From Rhizobium grahamii (GTDB taxonomy: Bacteria > Pseudomonadota > Alphaproteobacteria > Rhizobiales > Rhizobiaceae), in contig NZ_CP043499.1 in the NCBI RefSeq assembly GCF_009498215.1, positions 1,314,001-1,378,000 of the forward strand: a DNA stretch of 64,000 nt, in the 5' to 3' direction. Below the pieces are notes generated by a model, which ran no database searches, had not been told where the DNA came from, and saw nothing but the letters and a program-made list of their open reading frames with translations. The translations under genes and the position numbers were made by a program. The stretch's first letter is position 1, and each line of letters starts with the position of its first letter. Below are positions 35,688-43,500 of this stretch, piece after piece.

Positions 35688-36728
35688 TTAGGCCGCTGCG
35701 GAAGCGAAACCAGCCGCCGGAACTTCCGAGATCGTCTTCAGAACCTGAGAAGCGATCTGGTAAGGGCAACCCTGGGAGTTCGGACGACGATCTTCCAGAT
35801 AGCCCTTGTAGTCGTTCTTGACGAAGGAATGCGGAACGCGGATCGAGGCACCACGGTCAGCAACGCCGTAGGAGAACTTGTTCCACGGAGCAGTCTCGTG
35901 CTTGCCGGTCAGGCGCTTGTCGTTGTCAGGACCATAGACCGCAATGTGGGCTTCGAGGTTCTTTTCGAACTGGGCCATCAGCGCTTCGAAATAGGCCTTG
36001 CCGCCAACTTCGCGCATGAACTTGGTCGAGAAGTTGCAGTGCATGCCCGAGCCGTTCCAGTCGGTATCGCCGAGCGGCTTGCAATGATACTCGATGTCGA
36101 TGCCGTACTTCTCGGTCAGACGCTGCAGCAGGTAGCGAGCCATCCAGATCTGGTCTGCGGCGCGCTTGGAGCCCTTGCCGAAAATCTGGAATTCCCACTG
36201 GCCCTTGGCCACTTCGGCGTTGATGCCTTCGTGGTTGATGCCGGCAGCTAGGCACTGGTCGAGATGCTCTTCGACGATCTCGCGAGCAACCGGACCGACA
36301 TTGCTGGCACCAACGCCGCAATAGTACGGACCCTGCGGAGCCGGGTAACCTGTTTCCGGGAAGCCGAGCGGACGGCCGTTCTCGTAGAAGAAGTATTCCT
36401 GCTCGAAACCGAACCATGCATCCTCGTCTTCGAGGATGGTTGCGCGGCTGTTCGACGGATGCGGGGTAACGCCATCAGGCATCATGACTTCGCACATGAC
36501 GAGAACGCCGTTGGTGCGGGCCGGATCAGGATAGACCGCAACCGGCTTCAGCACGCAGTCAGAGCTGCGGCCTTCGGCCTGGTTGGTCGAGCTTCCATCG
36601 AAGCCCCAGAGCGGGAGCTGTTCGAGCGTCGGAAATGCGTCGAATTCCTTGATCTGCGTCTTGCCGCGGAGATTTTGTACCGGGGTGTAGCCGTCGAGCC
36701 AGATGTACTCGAGCTTAAACTTGGTCAT
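35688..36728 (-). CDS. glnII: Glutamine synthetase II (eukaryotic-type, GSII)
   Basis: A 346-aa enzyme beginning MTKFKLEYIWLDGYTPVQNL. It has the beta-grasp motif LWGFDGSSTNQAEG, the metal-binding FGFEQEYFFYENG, the ATP-site stretch GDTDWNGSGMHCNFSTKFM, and GVADRGASIRVPHSF with the glutamate/Arg site. Length and motifs fit the short GSII class that rhizobia hold in addition to GlnA. It condenses ammonia and glutamate to glutamine using ATP. The ATG at 36728 matches the family start; the frame runs 74 codons further up but that part is promoter DNA. A sigma-54 promoter lies about 90 bases upstream, so expression should follow nitrogen limitation via NtrC. Confidence 0.95.
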   Translation of the reverse strand: MTKFKLEYIWLDGYTPVQNLRGKTQIKEFDAFPTLEQLPLWGFDGSSTNQAEGRSSDCVLKPVAVYPDPARTNGVLVMCEVMMPDGVTPHPSNSRATILEDEDAWFGFEQEYFFYENGRPLGFPETGYPAPQGPYYCGVGASNVGPVAREIVEEHLDQCLAAGINHEGINAEVAKGQWEFQIFGKGSKRAADQIWMARYLLQRLTEKYGIDIEYHCKPLGDTDWNGSGMHCNFSTKFMREVGGKAYFEALMAQFEKNLEAHIAVYGPDNDKRLTGKHETAPWNKFSYGVADRGASIRVPHSFVKNDYKGYLEDRRPNSQGCPYQIASQVLKTISEVPAAGFASAAA

Positions 36729-36819
36729 TTGCGAGTCTCTCAAACAAAGATGTGAGCAAATCCTCAAGTGACCGTCGATGCCGTCGCACCAACGCCCACC
36801 TAGGGGATGCCAGAGGAGA

Positions 36820-36835
36820 TGCACGTAGCGTGCCA
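36820..36835 (-). promoter_or_regulatory. Sigma-54 promoter of glnII
   Basis: Minus-strand TGGCACGCTACGTGCA matches TGGCACG-N4-TTGCA with one change and keeps the invariant GG-N10-GC. It is about 92 bases before the glnII ATG. Known rhizobial glnII genes are sigma-54/NtrC dependent. Confidence 0.82.
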
Positions 36836-37033
36836 GTTCGAAAACAGGCTTGGAAAACAGGTCGAGAAATCCATTCTCCTTGATGGCCTCGACAGCCCGA
36901 TTGTGAAGGATATTTAAACGGCCAGGCGGGCGAACAATGAGTGGAGTCAATCGTTTATCCCCGAGGCGGCGAAATGGCTCGCGGCTCGGAAACGTTCGCG
37001 CCGGAGTGCATCAAACTTTCATCACGAATAGGA

Positions 37034-37056
37034 AAATGCATAATTATTATGCATTT
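37034..37056. promoter_or_regulatory. Long palindrome, probable NtrC enhancer site
   Basis: Perfect inverted repeat with 10-base arms (AAATGCATAA / TTATGCATTT) around TTA. Inside it, TGCATAATTATTATGCA keeps the TGCA-N9-TGCA frame of NtrC sites (TGCACCA-N3-TGGTGCA). It lies about 200 bases upstream of the sigma-54 promoter and 155 bases before the divergent DUF2735 gene, so it may serve both. Confidence 0.55.
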
Positions 37057-37210
37057 GATTAACATAAGGACATAATTGAATCCTGATATAATCCTAAGCA
37101 AAAGCGCGACGCTCAAGATTCCGACATTCTGTGCCTTTTTTTCAATCAAATAGAGCAGTTTATAAGCATCTGTGCTATTGTCTCGAAATGACCGAACCAG
37201 GAGGCATCAC

Positions 37211-37411
37211 ATGGCCATCGGAGTGCATCACGAGTCAGCGGTGATTTACGCGTTTCCGGCGAAGCGTTTCTCGAAATCCGCGCGTCCGGCAATCGAGATC
37301 GAGGCTGAGCTTGAGCCCTGCGTCTATGACAGCTGCTGGTACCACGAAGACGCCATGAAGGAAGAGGCGGCTGCTACGAAGCCGACCTTCAAGCCACGTC
37401 TGGTTGATTGA
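37211..37411 (+). CDS. DUF2735-like small protein
   Basis: A 66-aa protein starting MAIGVHHESAVIYAFPAKRF. The early SAVIYAFP element and the later DSCWYHEDAM fit DUF2735, a short rhizobial family that I recall as a neighbour of glnII. A perfect AGGAGG at 37199-37204 sits 6 bases before the ATG at 37211, which sets the start. It is divergent from glnII and close to the putative NtrC palindrome, so nitrogen control is plausible. The molecular role is unknown. Confidence 0.65.
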   Translation: MAIGVHHESAVIYAFPAKRFSKSARPAIEIEAELEPCVYDSCWYHEDAMKEEAAATKPTFKPRLVD

Positions 37412-37525
37412 TCCATCGGCTGCCGCAGGCGTGACCCGTTCGCCATCCGACGGGAGGAAATCAGCTTGCGCGCAGTAGCGGGGCGCGTCATGAGGAAAGC
37501 CGATAATCAGATCGGATGCTCGTGA

Positions 37526-38731
37526 ATGCAAAAACAGGTGGCGATATTCGGCGGCGGCCCATCCGGATTGGCGGCCGCCGAGGTTTTGTCGGAACTCGGC
37601 CATGCCGTAACGGTGTATGAGGCGATGCCGACCGTTGCCCGGAAATTCCTGCTGGCGGGCAAATCCGGCCTGAACATCACACATTCCGAACCGTATGAGC
37701 GTTTCGCGAAGCGCTACGGGCAATCGAGCGACAGGCTCCGCGAAGCTCTCGATGAGTTCACGCCCGAAGACGTCCGCGATTGGGCGGCCTCACTGGAGAC
37801 CGAGACATTCGCCGGCTCCTCGGGTCGTGTTTTTCCTGTCGAGATGAAAGCGTCTCCTCTCCTGCGCCGGTGGCTGAAACGACTGGAAGCGCAAGGGGTG
37901 ACCGTCCTTACGCGCCATCGATGGATCGGTTTCGCGGAGGACGGTTTTCGCGTCGAGACGCCGGTTGGCGTGGTGACCGTGCAGTGCGACGCCGCTCTCC
38001 TTGCCTTTGGCGGCCCGAGCTGGCCCCGGCTGGGATCGGATGGCGCCTGGACACCGGCGCTCGCCGACAGAGGTGTCGGCCTGCAGGCGTTCCAGCCTGC
38101 GAACTGCGGATTTGACGTCGATTGGAGCCCTCACTTCACGGATCGGTTCGCTGGTCATCCGATCAAATCGGTCGTTGCGCGTTCGCCGGCGGGGTCAATC
38201 CCGGGGGAATTTGTCGTAACGAAGCACGGCATCGAAGGGAGCCTTGTCTATGCCCATTCGGCCGCGCTGCGCGACCAGTTGGCATCCGGGCGATCGACAA
38301 ACCTCTGGCTCGATCTAGCGCCTGGCCGCTCGCAGGAGAGGATCGCACGCGATCTTGCGCGGCAAGACACCAAGGCGAGCCTGTCGACACGGCTACGCAA
38401 GGGGGCCGGCCTCGACGGCGTGAAGGTTGCCCTTATCCGCGAGGCTGGCGGCGAAGAATCGCCGGAAGCGCTGTCCGCACTTATCAAGGATCTGCCGATC
38501 CGCCTCGCCCGACCTCGCCCGATCGGGGAGGCGATTTCGTCGGCGGGCGGCGTCGACTGGAACAGCATCGACGACCGCTACATGCTGCGAGCCCTGCCCG
38601 GCCTGTTCGTTGCCGGTGAAATGATCGATTGGGAAGCCCCGACAGGCGGCTATCTCCTGACGGCGTGCTTTGCCATGGGTCGTGCAGCTGGCAGAGGAAT
38701 CCATGCCTGGCTCAGCGAAGGCTCGAGCTGA
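37526..38731 (+). CDS. BaiN/RdsA-like (TIGR03862-type) flavoprotein
   Basis: A 401-aa FAD protein of the HI0933 superfamily. The N-terminal dinucleotide motif is VAIFGGGPSGLAAAEVL, followed by the family's KFLLAGKSGLNITHSEPYE and, at the end, LFVAGEMIDWEAPTGGYLL, which closes the FAD site. The middle is an inserted domain. Such proteins are predicted reductases with unknown substrate. The gene is convergent with panB, 7 bases apart. Confidence 0.8.
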   Translation: MQKQVAIFGGGPSGLAAAEVLSELGHAVTVYEAMPTVARKFLLAGKSGLNITHSEPYERFAKRYGQSSDRLREALDEFTPEDVRDWAASLETETFAGSSGRVFPVEMKASPLLRRWLKRLEAQGVTVLTRHRWIGFAEDGFRVETPVGVVTVQCDAALLAFGGPSWPRLGSDGAWTPALADRGVGLQAFQPANCGFDVDWSPHFTDRFAGHPIKSVVARSPAGSIPGEFVVTKHGIEGSLVYAHSAALRDQLASGRSTNLWLDLAPGRSQERIARDLARQDTKASLSTRLRKGAGLDGVKVALIREAGGEESPEALSALIKDLPIRLARPRPIGEAISSAGGVDWNSIDDRYMLRALPGLFVAGEMIDWEAPTGGYLLTACFAMGRAAGRGIHAWLSEGSS

Positions 38732-38738
38732 CCGCCCT

Positions 38739-39560
38739 CTACTTCCGAACCTGAAACGTATGCTCGGCGGCCGGGAAGCGACCGGCTCGCACGTCCTCGG
38801 CGTAGCTCTCCACCGCGCTGGACACCAGCGGGCCAAGCTCGGCGAACCGCTTCACGAATTTCGGCTTGAAGTCGTTGAAGAGGCCGAGCATGTCATCGGA
38901 GACGAGCACCTGCCCGTCACAGGCCGGCGATGCGCCAATGCCGATCGTCGGAACGCTGACGGACGCCGTGATTTCGCGCGCAAGCGGCTCGACGGTGCCT
39001 TCGATCACGATCGCAAAAGCGCCAGCCTGCGCGACCGCCTGGGCATCGCGCCGGATCTTCTCTGCCTCCTGGTCCGAATGCCCAAGCGAGCGAAAACCGC
39101 CGGATGTGTTGACGAGTTGCGGCATCAAACCGACATGTCCGAAGACGGGGATACCGCGCGCCACCAGAAATTCGATGGTCTCGGCCATTTCCTCGCCGCC
39201 TTCGAGCTTGACGCCGTCGCAGCCGGTTTCCTGCATCAGCCTCACCGCGCTGCGAAAGGCTTGCTCCTTTGATTCCTGGTAGCTCCCAAACGGCAGATCG
39301 ACAATGACGCACGCATGCTGAACGCCACGCATGACGGCACGCCCATGCGCGGCCATCATGTCCAGTGTCACGCCAACAGTCGTTTCCATTCCGTAGAGGA
39401 CCATGCCGACGGAGTCGCCCACCAGCAGGAGGTCACAATGCGGATCGAGAAGCTTGGCGATCGGCGTCGTATAGGCCGTCAGACAGACGACCCGCGCCTT
39501 GCCCTTCATCTTGCGGATAGAACTGGTGTTCAGCCGCTTCTGACTACCATGCGTACTCAT
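38739..39560 (-). CDS. panB: 3-methyl-2-oxobutanoate hydroxymethyltransferase (PanB)
   Basis: A 273-aa TIM barrel. MKGKARVVCLTAYTTPIAKL, LLVGDSVGMVLYGMETTVGV (metal Asp), ADLPFGSYQ equivalent VDLPFGSYQ, and IGIGASPACDGQVLVSDDML are hallmark PanB blocks. It adds a hydroxymethyl group from methylene-tetrahydrofolate to alpha-ketoisovalerate, the first committed step to pantothenate. Its ATG shares a base with the panC stop (TGATG), so the pair is coupled. Confidence 0.95.
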   Translation of the reverse strand: MSTHGSQKRLNTSSIRKMKGKARVVCLTAYTTPIAKLLDPHCDLLLVGDSVGMVLYGMETTVGVTLDMMAAHGRAVMRGVQHACVIVDLPFGSYQESKEQAFRSAVRLMQETGCDGVKLEGGEEMAETIEFLVARGIPVFGHVGLMPQLVNTSGGFRSLGHSDQEAEKIRRDAQAVAQAGAFAIVIEGTVEPLAREITASVSVPTIGIGASPACDGQVLVSDDMLGLFNDFKPKFVKRFAELGPLVSSAVESYAEDVRAGRFPAAEHTFQVRK

Positions 39561-40429
39561 CAGGCAGCCCTCGTCTGGTTCGTGGCGCCGATGACGCGGT
39601 TGTCGAGGAGGCGCGTATTGCCGATGCGAACGAAAAGCGCGACGAGCACCGGTCCGGCCTGCAAACTGGTCAACGGCGCCAGCGTCACCGGATCGCGGAC
39701 AGCGACGACTTCAGGGATCGCCAGCGGTTCGGCTCTTATGAACTGCGTCAACGCAGCCTCGAGGCTGGCCGGATCGGCGCAACCCTCCCGGTAAAGCCGC
39801 TCCGCTTCTTCCAGAGCCCGGGGAACGATAACGGCAGCGGCGCGCTCCTGCGGGCTGAGATAGACGTTGCGTGAGGAGCAGGCCAATCCGTCGGGCTCGC
39901 GAACGGTCGGAACCGGCACGACACGAACCGGCTGCGCCAGATCGTCGACCATCCGGCGGATCAGCGTCACCTGTTGGTAGTCTTTCTCACCGAAATAGGC
40001 GGCATCCGGCTGCACGAGATTGAAGAGCTTGGTAACCACAGTCGTAACGCCGGCGAAGTGCCCCGGTCGTACTGCCCCTTCCAGCTCGCGGCCCAATTCC
40101 GGAACATCCACCACCGTCTTCATGGGGTGCGGGTACATTTCCGAGACAGGCGGTGCAAACAGCACGTCGACACCTGCCGCATCGAGAAGCGCACTGTCAC
40201 GGGCGAGATCGCGTGGATAACGCGCAAGATCCTCGTTCGCGCCGAACTGCAGCGGATTGACGAAGATCGATACGACAGTCACGTCGTTCTGCGTCTTGGC
40301 CTGCGAAACCAATGTCATGTGCCCGACGTGCAGAAAGCCCATCGTCGGCACGAAGCCGATCGTCTTGCCGTCGCGTCGAAAATTGCCAAGGCAGTCGCGC
40401 AATTCGGCGACGGTCTCGATAAGGCGCAT
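39560..40429 (-). CDS. panC: Pantothenate synthetase (PanC)
   Basis: A 289-aa nucleotidyltransferase-fold ligase. TIGFVPTMGFLHVGHMTLV holds the HxGH ATP motif. SIFVNPLQFGANEDLARYPR, YFGEKDYQQVTLIRRMV and LACSSRNVYLSPQERAAA are the other conserved blocks, with the last as the KMSKS equivalent. It joins pantoate and beta-alanine using ATP. It is upstream of panB in the operon. Confidence 0.95.
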   Translation of the reverse strand: MRLIETVAELRDCLGNFRRDGKTIGFVPTMGFLHVGHMTLVSQAKTQNDVTVVSIFVNPLQFGANEDLARYPRDLARDSALLDAAGVDVLFAPPVSEMYPHPMKTVVDVPELGRELEGAVRPGHFAGVTTVVTKLFNLVQPDAAYFGEKDYQQVTLIRRMVDDLAQPVRVVPVPTVREPDGLACSSRNVYLSPQERAAAVIVPRALEEAERLYREGCADPASLEAALTQFIRAEPLAIPEVVAVRDPVTLAPLTSLQAGPVLVALFVRIGNTRLLDNRVIGATNQTRAA

Positions 40430-40587
40430 GTGTCATCTCCTCCCGTTCCGGCACCAGCCGGAAGGCGGCGGATAAAACTCGATTTGAGCAAAAGCGTCAA
40501 CGCGAGCAGCGCCATTATATCGATTAAGCAGTCAAAGCGGCATAGACTCTTTTCAGATCGCCGTGAAACCTGTGCGACAGTTTCCCG

Positions 40588-43500
40588 TCACGCAGTCCCG
40601 ATGACCGTTATCGGGGCGTAGATCTCGATAATTTGCAAGGGAACGTCCGCCTGCTCCTGGCGTCCAAAGACTTTTGCGGGATCCACGGGTTCGTCATTTT
40701 CGGGCGGGAAGAACTGCCCCCATGGATCTTCGAGCCACTTCTGGATATCGGCCTGTTGAAGGTTCGCACGTCCGGATCGAACGGTGAGAATTCTGCCGAC
40801 TAGCGCCTGCCCGGTAAGATCTCCACCGGCATGAAGCGCGAACGGCTGCAAGCCAACGGCTTTCTTGGCGCTGTCATAACCCGTGGACGAGTGAAACAGC
40901 CCCACAAATATCTCGTCCGGTTCTCCAGACACGCTGGTGATGCTTTTCGTCACCAGCAACAAATTGAAAAGCCCCTGATTTTCCCGTCCCCTGACGCGCT
41001 CCGAAAGCAGCCCATTCGTGCCGAGCCAGCCCCATTGCGTGCCGCCTGCGCTCAACAGCAGATTCTTGGTGTCGTCGGGATCTACCTGCATCGCGAGGCC
41101 TGCAAGCGAGACGCGGCTCGACCGCACCAGCGCTGCCATGTTCGGCATGAACTGCGCCCAACGTCCCTCCGTCGGTTCCGATATTTGGAGCGATCGGCTC
41201 ACCCGTATGTCGCCGGTTCGGGCTCCCTCCACCGTCCGCGTGAGATTGACGGTCAGTTCTGTCGTCGCGGGATCGGCATCCGCCAATTCGTCGGGCTCTA
41301 GCACGTCAAACCACTTGGTTTGCCAGGCAAGCCTCCAATGCCCGCCCGAGGGTTTGACCAAAAGAAAGATGTCGAACCAGGCGTAGGATGCAATTCCCCC
41401 GTCGCGCTTGATGTCCGACACTCGGCGGACGGCGACAACGCGGAGATCGAACGCTGACCTTGAAAGTGCGAACGTCTTGTTCGCAGCACCGTCGATCGCG
41501 AGGCTGCACGCGCCGTCCGACCATTCAGCAGCAACCGAAAATGCCTGGCTGATCTGTTTCGTACCATTCTTCTGGCGGCGGGCAAGGCTTGCGGCAAAGG
41601 TGAATGTTGCCGTTGCTCTCTCGTTGTCCGGCCGGGTATCATGCTGGGTGATCGAAATCTGCGACGATGTGGACTTTGCAGGCAGCAGCAATACGTCCGA
41701 CCAATAGCCTTCGGTCGCCTCGGCAAGCACGAGCCGGCGGAATGAGAGCTTTGCCATCCACCAGGCATCCGGATCCTCATGCGTGAACTCCGGTGGACTG
41801 ATGACGAACGAACTGTTGAGAAACAGTCCTGTTGCGGTTCCGGTGTCGAAGCTGTGGCCGAGCGGTCCCGCGACCGTCAACGGTGCAACATTTCGAAGTT
41901 CGTCGTGTTTTCTCGGCATCTTCCTTTCCGCCGGTGATGCCGAACTCAAGCCATAGGCTCGAACCAGGGGATCGGGACCCATCTCGACCGCAGTCGCGCT
42001 GATCGTGGCACCTTTCTCGCGGAACTTGGTCCGTTGCGCGATGTCGACTCCGCCGAGCATCCAATCGCCCAGGCCGGAATGCTCGAACCAAGCCCCGTCA
42101 ACCACGGCCAGCACCCCGGCAACCGGAGATACCTCATCGCCCTCAGCCACGGCGCGCGTCAAAGGAAGAACCGCCCGGATGGAGGGGGGTGGTAGCGCTC
42201 TCGTGCTGCGGGCGGTACGAAGCATTCGGTACCACGGCGTCGACCAGCCGCTGGCGCTTTCCCAACGCGCCTTGATCGGCAGCACCGGAGCTTCAACCGC
42301 ACGATAGGCTGCTGCGTAGCGCGAATACGCCGTGGCGACAAAGCGCAGATATCGCGTGCTCTCGCGCCGGCCCGTCGAATTCAGCGCAATCCGGATTGGC
42401 AGTGTCGTTGCGACCGACGATGCGATCGTCTCGGCAATGGGCACAGCCGCCGGAGTATCGTCCAACGTCTCGCCCAGCCGTTCCGCAAACCCGGCGACAT
42501 CCCAGAGCAAGGGATATTCGCCAGGTGATGGCGGAGCCGCTCGCTTGCTTATGTCGTCATCGTAGGGATCGGCTGGTGGTACTGGTGGAAAATCATTGAA
42601 GGTTCCTTCCTTCTTGAAAGGAAACGGCGGGAGCGGCCGGCCTGTCCAGCGCCAGGCCTGCGCCCCGACGGCAATCGCGCCGATTGCGTCCATTTTCGCA
42701 GAGGTCGCCCGCGTGAAATCCAGTCGGAAATCACCCTCGCTCTCATCTGGAAAGGCGTCAGCGGTCACGATCGTCCCGGAAATCTGTCGCGCGATCTCAG
42801 CCGGCTCCGGCAGGTGTGTGGAAGCCGCCTCGACGGCAAATTCATGTAAACTGAACAAACGGTAGTGCCCGCCGTCGGTCGGATCGACGACATCGACATC
42901 GCCAACCGATGCTTCCCGCACGACCTTGTCGAAGCGACGCTCACCAGCCGGATCGACCTTGCCGGAAAACCGTTCCGTCCTGACCGCCGCGAATAGCTGC
43001 ACGACAACGACGTCACCGGATGCGACCGCAACTGTTCTGCTGCCGCTATCGAACGCAGTTTTGGTCCCCCGCTGGACGACGCAAGTGAGGTTGATCGACG
43101 GTCGGCTGGCAAAGGGATCCTGAGCAGTCGTATCGTTATCCCAGTTCCAGCGCCACGGTACGAACACCGGCGCAAAAGGCGCGCTCGAATCCGCCGCAAG
43201 CGCCCCATCCCGTCGCACGCGTCGCACTGAGATCGCGAGCGCATCCACTGCGGGATCCTGGATGACAAGTTCCTTCCTTATTTGTTCGGAACTGGCCTTG
43301 AGGGCGTCGGAGTCGGCCCGCCGCCGCTTTTGTTCCAACTCGTGGAGTTCAGCTGTCAACGCGGCATGCCGCGTTCGGACAGCCTTTCGGAAATCCCGCA
43401 ATTTGAGCTTCTCGGCGCTATTCTGATTCAGCAAAGCTTCATCAAGCGCAATCCAGCGGTCGAAGTCCTCGATAGGAGTGACGGGCGGCTCGATCGTGAG

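Noticed and set aside
36729..36950. N-terminal extension of glnII by 74 codons
   Set aside because: The stretch contains the sigma-54 promoter and matches no GSII protein; the family start is MTKFKLEYIW.
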